64,000 nucleotides of DNA from NCBI GenBank assembly GCA_008694505.1, contig VZDJ01007755.1, positions 14,334,471 through 14,398,470 of the forward strand. The letters are read 5' to 3'. The notes under the pieces are model-generated. The model did not search any database, was not told where the DNA came from, and saw only the letters and a list, made by a program, of their open reading frames with translations. Position numbers and translations under genes: made by a program. This document shows, one piece after another, positions 49,311 through 63,100 of the stretch (position 1 is the stretch's first letter; each line of letters opens with the position of its first letter). This DNA is from Cyanoderma ruficeps (Eukaryota > Chordata > Aves > Passeriformes > Timaliidae).

Positions 49311-49558
49311 TTTGGCCTCAAGTGGTGCCAGAAGAGGTTTTGATTGGGTATTAGGAAAAAATTCTTCACTGGAACTGTTGTCAAGCATTGGAACAGGCTG
49401 CCCAGGGTAGTGGTTGAGTCACCATCCCTGGAGGTGTTTAAAAGACATGTAGATTAGGCACCTAGGGACATGGTTTAGTGGTGCACTTGACAGTGTCATG
49501 TTAATAGTTGGACTCAATGATCTTAAAGGTCTTTTCTAAACCAAACAGTTCTGTGATT
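49311..49558 (+). mobile_element. CR1 retrotransposon 3' end, sense
   Basis: Phrases of the CR1 3' region appear in sense order: 'tggcctcaagtggtgccag', 'attgggtattagga', 'attcttcactg', 'cattggaacaggctgccca', 'gagtcaccatccctggaggt', 'acatggtttagtgg', 'ttggactcaatgatctta', 'aggtcttttc' and a terminal 'ttctgtgatttt'. The element is on the plus strand, 5' truncated and moderately diverged. It belongs to the same broad subfamily as the left end of the 12945 copy (read in antisense there). Confidence 0.93.
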
Positions 49559-52500
49559 TTAAACCTAGGTGGGTCCTGGTTGGGGACTGTCTTGTTATAG
49601 TTGCCTAAATTCATGGGGTTTTTTGTCTGCTTGGACATTTTGAGAATGAATGTGTTTTGTGTTTTCCGTGAAAAAAAAATCCCCCCAACCCTATATGGCA
49701 TCTGTTCCCCACTGATTTCCTTTTGTAATCACAAGTCCCTTTTGTTCTGTAAACATATGAATTGGAAACATCACACCATCTTCTAATTCATCTTTGTTAA
49801 CTGTGCTTTAGTCTGAATAGCTTTCCTGCCACTGCAGCACCATGAGGTTGTACTGAGAGAGAAGCAGAGCCTCCCTGAAGTGCAGCCAGTGCTCCTTGGG
49901 GAGTTGTGTGCAGTGCTTAGTGACACAATGTCCAGTCCTTAAATTTCAGAGTTATGGTTGAGAGATGTATCTTTCACAGGTTGTGGGAAGCAGAGGAGAA
50001 GGTAAAGCAATCATCTTCAGTCTGTTGGGTTTGTTGGGCACTTTGTTGGGAGAGGAGCAGGAGCTGGTGGCACAATTTGCTGACAACTGCTGAGAGCCAG
50101 TCAGTGAGCGCAATCAAATATCAAAGCAGCATTCCTATGTGTGCAGTGAAACTAAATGCATCACAGGTTGAAGACAAGAGGAACCTGATATTTTTATCTG
50201 ATTCATTATTCTGAGAATTGCATTGTAATCTCTTCTTTCAGTGTTAGTTCCTGTCTGCTTCCAGCTGGCACATCTTCCCATATTAGGCCTTACACCCTTG
50301 TTTTTCAATCTTCCACTATTATTTCTATTGCTGCTTCATACTTAGCTCATCACAGTTTTCTTCAATGTCCTATTAAAGCTTCCCTCTGGATTCTTCCTGC
50401 TCTGTTGGGCACTGCTGAACAATTTATGGGAAGCTTTTTGTTTGTGCCCACCAACTGCAACGCAAACTCCTTGTCAAGTGGCCATGCTAATTGCGACCCA
50501 CACTGGGCGTATCATCAGGGCTGTTTCAGATCCAGGGTAGCAGCCTTCACCAGGCCAGCTGGTATCTGTTCAAGGTCAGGTCTGATGTCTGAGTCCCCAA
50601 GGGGCAGTACACAGACATCTATCTATAGCTCAGTGAAAGGGTTATATCAGATCAGAGACTTTTGAAAGACTGGTCACCCTCGGATGCTAATTCTCATCTA
50701 GACTATTTACCTGTAGGCAGTCTCAACCTCCGAACTGTAAACAAATATTTCAGTAATTTTTCCCTCTGGATATATTTATGTATAAACCACTTCTGATCTG
50801 TTCTGACTCTCTCTCTCATTTTCAGAAACACTGCCTAAAAACAAGCTCTTGTTTTAGTCCAGTTAGTCTTACTTGGAAAAAATCTGTTTCGGTATAAGAT
50901 TATAATTTTTATCAAAAAACCCGCAAACACCAAACAACCGCAAGTTCAACCAGAAAAAGCGTTCTTCCTCTTTGTAGGTGGCTGGCTGTTCTTTGACTTT
51001 GTGGAAATACTTACATAGATGGATTAGACATTTTAAAAAAATAGACAGTGTTGGTGGGGTATGGAGTTTTCCTGCGTCTTGAACTGACACCATTTATCAT
51101 CAGAAGTGAGTATGTTTGCTTGGTAGATGACACCAAAGTACTTTTATCATTTGAATATGTCCTGCAAAAACTCATTTAAGGCATTTTCACAAGTCTCTCT
51201 TTGTTCAGTGCAAGGTCTCCAGAAGTATCAGGAGAAGTGATGTAAGCTGGGAAAGGAGCCCACTCCAAATCTACATCTAGAACCACTTGATCTTTGGTCT
51301 TAGTTTGCTGGTGGTTTGCACGTAGCCCAGGGCAAATCTTTTGACTTTGTATATGTGCCTTTCTTTGGCTCCAAAATGAGAATACTTACCCAGCTGAGAA
51401 TAACAGTGGAAAGATAAAACAAAAAAGGCTTTGTCTGCCCCAAGTCTTGTGTCATTTTTAAAAGATACAGGAACTGGCCTGATGAAAGATATTTCTTCAT
51501 CTAAAACTTACCATTCATTGTTAATCCTCTAGTCTGTGTTGTCTGGGCTCTGGCTTCTCCAGTGAAGAGGGAGTTATTTTTAGATGGCAGGTTTCCCAGT
51601 CTGTCTTAACCCTTTAGCAAAGCAATTTGTCTTTCAGTTGAGTACAGAAAGTGTACAGATGATGAGACATATTTGAACTTGGTACGTTTGGTTGCAAGGA
51701 ATTCCGCCATGTTCAGCTAGTTGTTCTTGTCTTTATAATGTTTACATTTATTTGATAAATTGAGTAGAAAATGGGGTAAAAACATGCCAGATAATTTCTG
51801 GAAGTCTGCTTCTGAGGATCCCCTGAAGACAGAAGCCATTATATGAATACTACATCAGCAGCATCCCCATGTCAAGGACTTAAATACACAGTTAACTTAG
51901 GGCAGAGATAAATAGCACTCAGCATCCTAAGGCATCGTTATGAATCCATATATATTTATTAGTATGTGTGTATAGGGCATCTGTGTAAATATAAACAGCA
52001 TAAATGTCCTAAGATACAGGAAAACCTGTTAATTTACATTCTGAATACATTCTGCATCTTTCTGTATCCCCTAACAATATCAATCTTGTTGAGGGTAAGC
52101 TGAAATTCTGAAAATACACTAGCTGATGGTCCCATTCCAATATATGTGAGGTTCTCTTATGTATCTACTTCTTATCTTTAGATGAAGGCCAAACAAAACA
52201 TTTTAAATGAGACAAGTTAATACAAAAAGTTTCAGTTCTCTGTCTTTCATTCTTCTGTTCTCAAAATAGAAATTGAACTTTTAATATCAAGTATAGATAC
52301 AGTCTTTGAAAAATCAAAGGTTTTATGCAGTGTTATTAGCAATTTTTGACTGTTTATCTAAAGAATTTCTAAGGGAGGAATGTGACCATTTTTTATTAAG
52401 TGTAGCAATAACCTGTGTATTTTGAAATCCTAGATGTTGGAATAATTCCTGGCCATCAGAAACTTGAATGACTTTCCTATGAGAACTGAAGTGGTTATGA

Positions 52501-55500
52501 GTCTCTTGAATACCTTCACAGGCAACCAGATCTCTCCTGTGAAGTATATTTAGTTGTGATTTGGGCTGAAAAGGAACTTGTCAGACTTTGTGTTATGAAT
52601 ATTGCATTTAGAGGGGGGGAGAAACATTTAATTGTTAATGTATAGTTTATTTGACATCACTGAGTTTAAGCAGTGATTTACCCCCAACTCCATGGGTTAT
52701 ACACACCTATAATTTGGAATCAAATTGGAAGACTGTTGATTATAGAACTAGAATTCCTGTTGCTTCTGCTTAGCAATCTGTTAGGCACACAGTCAGAGTC
52801 CGTAATATTTATTATACGCCAGGATTCCCATTTTGGTTTTTTCCTCCCCATACATATTTGCTATATGCTGGAGCTTTGCATCTCTTTTCCTTCCTGTAAG
52901 ATGCCTGTGAATGTCAGTGGGAGTAGAACAGAGCTGGCAGTATATAATTCTAGTGAACTTCTCTCTGCTTTGGTGACACAATCCCACAGCAGGAGTACAG
53001 GCTTGTTTTGCATTTCTTTTTGCGCCTGCACAGTAGAAAAGGGATTTAGCTGAAGAAAATGGGGAAGGGGTATAATGCACAGATTGAAAAAACTAAAGGG
53101 AAAATGAGCCGGAGGAAGTAATGTTCAAGTATAGTATTAAGAGCCTACGCTGATGGGTTTGAAGTGATTTTGCTCCTTTGGAAGCAGATGACTAAATAAA
53201 GCCATCAGTAATAGATACCTTCTTAACTAGTGTTGCCTACCAAATTTTTTATCCTGCCAGTTTCCACCATAGGAATAGCATGGATGTAAATACCAGTTAG
53301 AGCTATAAAAGTGATGTCAGCAGCAGGAGTGTAAAACCTCAGTTTTTCAGCTACTGTATGAATACTGAGATGTAAACATTAACATTCCAGGGCTTCATCT
53401 CCACAAGGATTTATACATATGTCCAGTTCAAAGCATACGAGTAGACCAAGAGTATTTGTTATAACGCAGATTATTTTAGTGCTTCAGGCTTTGTTTTCCA
53501 GTCAGGCAAATCCTACAGTTGACCTCATGATGATTTGTATTAGCTAAGGCTGAAAAATATGCTTTTTGATTGTGTAGTAAAATATTTTGTATGTTTACAT
53601 TACAAATGTCATTCTTCCGTGATCATGCTTTGTTCCTATAATTCTGACTATCTGTTACAATGAAGGTTTGGCTTTGGAAAATTGGAAACAGACTTGTGGT
53701 TATAATTGTATCCATAAACCATGCAGCCTTTAGTGCTCAAGTCTAAATAAAGAACAGAATTCTCATAAAACAGAGTAATGGAAGAAAGTAGCTTCTGCTG
53801 CAAAAAAAATAAGAAAACCTGTTCTATTTAGTAATAAAAGTTTTAGTATGTTAGTTTGCAGGTATTTATTGTGGGCATTGATCTTGTGAAAACTTAGTCT
53901 ATTGGCTGATTATTGCAAATGCAGAAAACATACAGAGATTTATTGTCCAAATGTGAATAGGTTCACAGAGTTTCACTCTCTTTTATGACAGAAGGAAGGA
54001 AGAAAATATTCCAGGTTCTGGTTTTTACAGCTGTGTTCCTTCTTGTTGCTTTTAGGTTTTGTTGTATCAGGACATAATAGGCAGGTCAGTGATAACTCTG
54101 AAATTCAGCAGTCTTTGTACATAAGCCACATAAAACCCAGACCCTTAAAAAAGTTCTGGCGGTCACTGAGCTGCAGTGATTTTGAGTTGAAGCAGAGAGC
54201 AATGTGTTTTAAAGAAAAAAACTCTAATTTACTCTTTCCCAGACTTGTTATGGTGAAATAATTTTAATTGACATCCAATATGGCATGTCCACAATGGTAT
54301 AATGCAGCTATCAGTAAAAGCATATTGTCTTTTTAATTTCTCTTGCCTGTAAATAAATGCCGTAGATCTTAATTAGAGTTTGCCTGAAAAGCAGAATTAG
54401 AACTTCTAATTTTTGATTTAATTTTTGGTCTGGGTATCAAGACGAGATTTTTTTTTGTGTGGTTTTGAGGTTTTTGACTTGGATCTAGGGAAAAAATTAT
54501 TCTAGCTAGAAATCTCCTTACCATAAACATACATTATGGTCATTGCCTGTTTTACTAAATGCCCATGGATTCATCTTGTAAAAACATCTTGTGACCTAGT
54601 TCCAAGCAGCATTTGAGAGCCTCTTCTAAAAGAATGAGGTAGGCTGCAGATAGGCATCCAACCTGAAAAGTGATTTTGATGCAAAAGCATACCCAAATGC
54701 CTTCTTTGTTCATCCTCTGGTTGCTCTCCCTTCCTGTCAGAATGTGTCTCTAGTGTGACCTCACAAAATGATACAGTTCTTCCGTTAATCTTATGCAATA
54801 TTTCACTTATTTTAAAAATAGAAGTAGATGGAGAATGGATGTTGTATATTGTGTTCTGCTTCGCTCATCATCATCAAAATCATGTGGTTGTGTGCTTTCT
54901 GAGCCTAGTCTTTGCTGTTGGCGTCAATGTCTGAAATGGTGATAGCACAGCTTGACTATTTAGTTTCTATAAACTTCACAGCAGAAGTGGATGAGTGCAA
55001 GATTCACCTGTATGCATATTGGAGGACCTCTCTGTGGCAGGCAAGGTTCTAATTTTACTAACTGAGGGACTTGAAATTTTTTTTCCTCACAAATCATGCT
55101 GAATTGTACCGTCACAAATGCTTCAGGTACATGAAGTAGCTACATCAAGGAATAGGCTCTCCAGATGAGAGGTATTCTGTCTTGAAGATGTTTGTCCTGG
55201 TCTGGATATGCCTTGGCTATGTGATGCCTGAAATGAGATTCAAAAATCCATATTGTGGTATTTATAAATAGTTTGATTTTCACCGGTCCCAAAAAACCAC
55301 AGCTGCTGTCAGCAATTCAGTTAATTCAATACACTGTTTTGCATTCAGTGACAAAACAAATGAGCCAGAATTAACAGAGTTGGTTGTTTCAGCACTACTT
55401 CATTACGTAGGCGCCTCTGATGTGGAAATACACCAGTAGCAATTGCTCCCATCAGGGTGAGTGTCCTGTGCATCATTTGGCCGATGTTTTCTGCTGTTGT

Positions 55501-56565
55501 CAGTCAAATGTATGAGAGGGTGGCAATTATCTACTACAGATACACAATTTTACATAAAGACATTGATAGATCTAAGATGGTGTTGGTGCTGATTATTTCA
55601 ATATCCCTTTGTCAGGTACCTATTACCTATCTATATTATAGCTCTTCAGAAGAGACTAGAAAGGCAAGGAGTTATCACCTGTGTAGCCTCTCTGTTCCTT
55701 CCTCTTCAATCTCCCATACAGACAAAAGAGAGGAGCAACGTGAAAGAAGAGGAGGTTATGATGTGAAAAATTACCAATTTTTTCCAACTTCACCCATCTT
55801 ACTGTCAGAACTAACTGTTGATATATCATGCACAATTTTCAGTGTACTCACAGAATCTGAAAGCGGACATATAAAATTCAACAGCCTGTGAAATCAGGAA
55901 ATTTATAAACTTTCATGCAAGCAGGTGACCTGTGGCAGGGTGGGACCTTCCATATCTTTGTCAGAAATAGTTACAGCCTCTGCACTCTATTTGCCGGGAA
56001 GAAGTCGGTATCATGCTTGTCGTGCAGGATGTTAAGATACAGAGACAGGGAGGCAGACCCCTTGCAGCAAATATTGCACTATGAACTAAATAGTCACACC
56101 ATCCAGCTAGACCTCAGTGTTACAGGGCTTAATTCAAGGGTTGATGGATCTATGTGTCTGTGTACCTAAAGGCAGTATTTACTATTATTGTCATGGCATT
56201 CTCTGATGTAGGTCTAAATCAGTGAAAATTATTACAAATTGAAAAGATTCTTGCACAAGATGCACGTACTACCAAGTGCTGTCTTCTTACAAAGCTACAA
56301 TCTGACAGTCTAGTAGGAGAGTTACATTTCAGTGTTACAAGACTTACTCGATAATTGGAATAAGCGTTAACTGCTCACGGTCTCTTTAAAAAATAAACTT
56401 CTGTCAAAGTTCTTTCCCATGCTTACCTCAGTGACACTGAGCTAGAACTTGGAGTTTTCACAGTTACAGCCTAAATGTCACTAGCCATTTTTCTCTCTTA
56501 GTTACCCCAAGGTACTTTGCTGGATTTCTGCTTCAAAGTTTGGAAGGAGCCTAGCAGAAGAGCAC
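49559..56565. other. Long non-coding stretch
   Basis: About 7 kb of AT-rich DNA. Plus frames at 52673-53053 (126 codons) and 55457-55891 (144 codons) are the longest; neither resembles a known family. No CR1 or LTR sequence was recognised. Confidence 0.5.
55457..55891 (+). other. Unidentified 144-codon open frame, probably chance
   Basis: This is the longest ATG-initiated frame outside the CpG island and the CR1 copy. The start is hydrophobic, with a stretch MVLVLIISISLC that could span part of a membrane; the centre is charged (REEQRERRGG-like) and the end has no family motif. There is no Kozak context, promoter or polyadenylation signal tied to it. A frame of this size can arise by chance in 64 kb of six frames. 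Confidence 0.1.
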
Positions 56566-57110
56566 TTGAATAATTAGAGCGAGCCCCCAGAGCAGCTCCA
56601 GGGCCCTTGCACAAACCAGGAGAGACTGCTTGCTTTATTTCTCTTAAAGGCCCTTAGGTGGAAGGGTTTAATGCTTGTGCAGGGCTAAACCTTCAAAGTG
56701 AGCAAACGTGAGTCTCATTTGCTGGAGTTTCCATGTCGAAGGCTCCTGTTCTCTGGGATAAAGGGTGCTCTGGGGCTGCATGAAACTTTTAAGCAAGTGA
56801 AGATTTCTCCCTCAGTAAGCTGGTCCTGCTGCCAGCATTCCCCGCATACCCGTCCCAGGGAGGCCCTCCTCCGTAAACTCCACATGAAAGAGAGCAGACT
56901 AAAAGCCTTAGAAAGTGCATCCAGCTTTTTGTTTCCTTTGTCATCAATACAGTGTGTTCTGGTGTCTCCAAGACAACCATGTCTAAAAGGGTGACTGCAT
57001 CTTTCACTGCTGCTCTATAGCGAGCTTGCCGAGATCGGCTGTGAGGGCCAACCTCTAGCCAGTTTTTATCCATGTGTTTTCTGGGTAGTGCCGAAGTTAC
57101 TTTATGTGCT
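56566..57110. promoter_or_regulatory. CpG-retaining block, weaker enhancer candidate
   Basis: I count ten CpG from 56580 to 57093, about three times the density of nearby DNA. It opens with a homeodomain-type TAATTAG at 56571-56577. The overlapping plus and minus frames here (98 and 94 codons) resemble no protein. Conservation is inferred only from CpG retention and non-repetitive, balanced composition. Confidence 0.25.
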
Positions 57111-60100
57111 TGCTTTGGTTTCAGTTTTATTGCCAGAATTAAACTTGGGTTTGTCAGATACTGGTTTTAAAGATACTGTTTTGGGGTTGTCCCAGCTCAT
57201 CTTTCTTTGAATATTTGTAAGGAGCTGCTAGATGTTCCCAGTAATGCCTGCAACAATGCTGGCTTTCTTTGCATTTCGAGTCCATTCTGCATCTGATAAT
57301 AGATGCCTTCCTGCCACTGAATAGAGATGTACTGAATCTTGTGTTCTGCCTGCTCTTTTGTTGCCCATGTGTGCCGCCTTCTTGAATGATTACTGGTTTC
57401 AAATTTAGGTTGAGAGAGTCAAAATACCTTTGTTTGGTTGGTTTTATGATTTCTGTGTAGTTGTCTTGTCAGTTTGCAGATTTGCAAACTCGTAAACCTG
57501 GGGGGAGGAGGTGAGTGCTTTATGATATGTGTTCTCTGAGCAGTGTGATCACACTCCTTTCCCAGTGTTCAGCTGCCCCAGATCTGTGGCCTCTGTGTCC
57601 CTTTCGGTGTAATGTACTTCTCTGCCACTTGCTTAGAGAAAACTGGTTAATGAAATACGGTTCCATGAGGTCGGGGGCTTTGGGAATTACCATTGTTCTG
57701 TTTCCTTACAGTTGTCTAGGAGAAGCAGGATCCAAGGCATGTTTCTTCCGGCTGAAGTGAAGAGTAGTTAAAGATAATGTAATTATTTGTGGATTACAGC
57801 TGCCACCGTCAAGAACACCACCCCTCCCTGCTATGGGCTTTGTCAAGGTAGTTAAGCATATGCTTAACTCTTAGAGTCAAGCAACTGTTGCTATCACTTT
57901 CCAGAATATCTGAGACCCACATGCTTAGACAAAACAAAAAGAAATAAAATTCTCTCATAGCAGATTCCAGCCTGAGTAGTGGCAATTCTGTTTTCTTTGA
58001 AGCCTCAATGTACTGTAAAAAATCTATAGATAATGTGCTGTAAAAATATAGAGATAAACATCTAGATAGATAACATTTATATATGTTGGGAAATCTTTAA
58101 ATGGATGCATCATCTTTAATAGTGTTTGTTGTAGGCTGTTATTTTATTTGTATGTCAGAATCCAGAATCTTAGAGATAAAACTGATTTCTGCAAGCGCTG
58201 CATTGGTGTACTGGAAAAGGATTAGCAAAGACTTGCCTGTAGACAGCAGCAAAGGACTGTAGGTGAGATAGTATTGGTGGAGGTATAATCTGCAATAGAA
58301 TGAAGGAGACCAAGCTGTGGTGCCTGTGACCAGGGCCATACCTAACTTGGTCGAAGCATTCTCCCTTGCCTGCATGCAGTTGGTGAGACCAGTCATGTAT
58401 TCCCTTACCACTGTGTTTAGAAACTTTTCCTCTGTTTTTTTTTACCGGGTCTCAGCTGAGCAGTCAAATTGAGAGGCAAGAGGATATGGAATAAAGGAGG
58501 AGGATACTGGGATGCTCTTCATCCTTTGGCAGCCTTGATTCCCACACACACATAACCTTCTCCTCCCCTTTTCCTGTTAGTCATCAGAAGTTTTAGGAAG
58601 AGCCACAGGAGCAAATCATCTATTAGCTGGTAAGATTCCAGACATCAGAAACTGTGTTGGAGCTCGTTTTGATTTCCCTAGGATGCAGTCTTGCAGTTCT
58701 ACTGCACACCAAACCCCTCCAAATCGATACCAGCATGTAGTACAGAGACTTTTCTGGTATCTACTTGTTTCCCTTTAGCACTTTGCAAACACAGTGACTA
58801 CTCTGGAAAAGCTGATCTTTGGTTGTTGAGATTTTATTTATTTATTTAATATCAATTTGAGATGCATGTTCAGGAAGATTTTTTGTTCAGCTTTCAAATG
58901 AAATCACAAGTGAAGACTCATGCATTTTTCTGTAGCAGTCTGTTCATTTTTTTCCTTTCTTGCCTAATTTAAATCACGAATAAATACTACCAAGATTAGT
59001 TTAGTGCTTTGAATCTTTGAGGTGGTTTTTTTGTCGTTGTTGGTTTGGTTTGTGAGGGGTTTTTTTTGGTTTTGGGTTTTTTTTTCAAAACAGCATGAAA
59101 TTACATTTCCAGTAGAACACCATCCAAGAGCTTTAACAGAGCAGTGGAGTAAATAATACTTAGAAATTGGAGAGGGTGGGAGGACACATGACTTTTAAAA
59201 TATTTTTGTGGAGACTTAAGTTTTATAAAGACTTGAAAAAACTTACGGTTGATATGATTGGTCTTACTATATTAACAGGCTATGGATGGTTGGTTCAGGC
59301 TTTTCAGGTCTTGCTTAAATTCACATTCACTACTAATGTGGCTGCCATCCTTTGGTTTTTCAGTTGCAACATAAAAAGTTTGTTTCGTGCATGTGTACTG
59401 TTTTCAGTAAATTGACTGATGTGGGCATTGAGTTATGTAATAATGAAGAACTTGAAACTGTAATTAGTTTTAATCTACTGTGCTGTAAAAATAATCTGTA
59501 AGTCAACACACTTTTCTCTGAGTTACCATTCTATGTTGCATTTAATAATCACAATTCATAATCTGTTAAATTTTTAATATTTCAGTGTTTCATGTTTAAT
59601 GTTTTCATTTGAAAGGTGGATCGTTTCTCTGTAAATGCATCAGTATTAGCTGAAGTTACCTTTTTCTATGAATGTAATAATTTAAAATCTACTTCAGTTT
59701 TAGGAGTTTTGACAAAAATTACACTTTCTTCTAGACAAAGTTTGGGGGGAAAGATAACTGATTATTTCAGGTTAGTATGAAATTATTCTCCATTGTCACC
59801 AGCTGTGTTATAATTTCTTATTTTACATGTACTAGTGGTACAGCATAAACTACACAATGGCCCACAAATAAACTTTACAAATCCGTGCTTCTATTTTTAT
59901 CACCAGGAATGCCTGCTAGTGTGCTCTATCACTTAACTTCTGCCTAGCTGTAAATAAAATTATTTTTTCAGCCATATATCGCTTTCTTCAGCCTGCCATG
60001 AAAATCTTTCGCCTGAGAGAGATTTTTCTCATGAGGAATCTATGTGGCATTGTGGTTTGCTATGAAAGCAAGGGCAGATTCTTGCTCCATTTGTAAACCT

Positions 60101-63100
60101 TTGCTAAAACAGCTTGCTAAGTAGTTTTGGAGGAATTTGTTTGCCTGCTTCCTGTTTGCTTTTGAACTGGCATGCTTAGCACTCTTGCTGGACATGTTAT
60201 GTATTACTGGGGAGGGAGGAGAGAGAGAAAAAAAAAAGTGTGCCACATGTAGCATGGAATTTGGCAGACCTGATAAGGAAACATACCTAAAACTGCTCAT
60301 TTCCCTGGACACCTTTCAAGTACAAACATTTTTGTAGCTTCACTGCCCAAGGCAAGCTGGAAAGAATTGCCACCCCTTCCAATCAAAAGCCACTTGCACA
60401 GTAAACAAAATAGTCACTAAACAATTTGCTGCCCTTAATATTTTGCTGACCTGTGTGACCCCTTGTCCCGCCTGTGTGGCACAGCTGTGCCTGCAGCAGC
60501 ATCACTGGAAAACTCAGGGCTACAGCATTTGGGTGGTGTTTGGTGTTGTATACCTGAGCTCCGTGTTTGTGGGTCAGAGCATAAATTCCTCATCCGAGCA
60601 GAGACTGAGATGGCTTCTCTTGCCTAGAGAGACAGGTTTGTAGTAATTCTGGGAGGAGCAGGGACTGCTTGTGTGTGGGCTCAGATGGTGCTTTCCCTGT
60701 GCAGTGTAAACGTGCCCAGCCCAGCTGTGGCACTAGTAGCAGTGGATTCTCCTCCCCTCTTATCTCTCCACCTCCATCTGCAGGGAAACTCCTCCTATTT
60801 GACCTGGGAGTGATGTTCTTTGGGGTTACCCAGTAAAGCAGAGTTAATAGTGGCAGGGATAGGCTCATTCCCTGCCTCCTTTACTGGACTGTTTTATTTA
60901 TCTTAGATCATGTTTTATAGTAGCTGCATTTGAAGCCCTTAAAAAGTTTGGATGTTGTTTTTATTTGAATTTATTATCTGTGGTAAGAAAAAGAAATAGT
61001 CAAATCATTACTGTATGTGCATGATGTTTACGAGCAGATGAGAAATGCAGACTTGGCTATTGGTCCAGTAAATGTAGTAAAGTACTATGTCAGGAAACCT
61101 GAATGCACCCTTTAAAAACTTGGTAAATTTAATTTTGGGAAATAGTAATAATTAACAACACAGCATTAAGCAGTATCAAAACTGTGTTTAGTTCTGATGA
61201 GCCAGTTCTCTAATTCAAAGTTCTATACATTTGTTGACCAGGCCTTCTAAATATGTTTCAGACTGAGATGAAAAAAATGAAGGACAAAGCCGCCTTTTTT
61301 TACTTTAAGAAAAGAAGTCTCAAATCCCAGCCTGCTGCAGCTGATGGCCACAGTGAAGAAAAGTATCAAATATTAGCAAATATTTGAAAACTAAAAAGTG
61401 ACTGAGCAGACATTCTTAGGAAAAGATGCATCCTTTTCATTTTCATCTAGAGAAATTAGATTGGTTTTTTGATCTTAAACATCGAGTTTCTCCTTCAGAT
61501 CAGTGAGAATCACAAGCTCACCTGTGCTTTTGACCTGATGAGACAACAAAGAAAGAAAGGGTCTCTTTGACAAGAGAGGAAGCATTGACACAAATCATAC
61601 TAATTTTTTTTTTTCTAAATAAAATAGCGAAGATTTCTGTACACAGTTTAAATGGTGACAGATTTTCAGGACAGTGTTTTGAGAGTAATGGTCTGTTCCC
61701 TCATTCATTTTTTAATTACTTCAGTATGACTTTCAAATTTTTCTTTACAGACTTTTGTCCTGATTTCTGATTCCTTTGTGGAAGTCTTCTGAACTTAGGT
61801 CTTGCCTATATTTTAGAATCAATTTAAGAATTGTTTCTGATTTTTTTTGTAAATACAGCATGAATTGTGTTTGTTCTTGGTCCATTATTAGATAACAGCA
61901 TCTCTAGTTGTCATGGGGAGAATCCATTTGACAGAATAGGGGAAATAAGTGATGTGTCCAATGCTGTTGTCTCCTAAAATACTGTGAGTTAAGCTTTCTC
62001 AGGTGAGGGAGATGCTTTTGCTTGGCTCTGCCACCCTGCATCAAGATTTTGGGAAGACCATTTGGTCTGCTACCTTTAGAGACTTTTCTTATTCTCTCTC
62101 CATCTTTCGCATTTGAGACAATGATAGAACAAGCACCTACATGGCAACAGTATTGCCCTGAAAACCATGATCACATTTTATGGCAAACACCTCTCAAAGA
62201 CATTAGCTGAAAAATGTGAAGGCAGAGAATGGGATTGTGTCATGTGTGAGAAGGTAAGCTAAGAAAAAAAATGTTGGAGTCAAGCTGCATTAAGGATATT
62301 AATTAATACCAAAACAAGTTAACAGTGGCAAAAGTGCAGAAATCTGTTTGATCTGGAGGTAAACTACTGTAAAAACAGAGTTATGTTGCGTAGAGAGACA
62401 TGAGTCAGTTGAATGTGATTTGAAGACAGATTGAATGCTGTTACTGATTTTTATCATGGGGACTTGTTGAGAGTAGCACTGATAAATCACAGTTCCATGA
62501 CTAAAATTTCACATCTCAAGTTCCTCTTGTTACCTTGGTCCTCAAAGAAAAATTTCAATTGTATATTGGAGACAGCCAGCAATAAAGGAGTTAAGGAAAA
62601 AACATGTAGTTTGGTTATACCATTTGTTTTGAAAATCTTTAAGTTATGACTATAACATACAAAATGCCAGCAAATGCACATTAAAAGTGACATTCCTGCA
62701 TTTATAAAACAACAAAAAAAAATTCCACACTGTAGTGAAATTTCTGCATTTTTAACTTCTAATAAGGAACAGCAGCCATGTTGTGTGCTTGTGAGCCAAA
62801 AATCCTGTTAATTTCCTCCAAATGCCTTCTCCATACCCAGGGTACCTTATGTATTTCATTTGTGGCATCATGTGTATGTCCTTGATATTTTTTTGATTTA
62901 TGACACTACTAAGCATGGATCTGTTAAGACCTTCACATGAATGTTATTATTTTATGACATCATAGTATGTTGGCTTTTGTAACATCCTTAAGTTATGTAC
63001 ATAAGTACCGCAAGGATTATTGAAAAATGGACTGGACCTCAAAATGAAGTTCAATTTTCAATGGCTCTTTGCTTTCCCTTGGCAGCATATCAAAGCAAAG

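Noticed and set aside
55600..55620. A CCCTTTGTCA word resembling the start of miR-204
   Set aside because: The match stops after the seed region and no hairpin precursor surrounds it.
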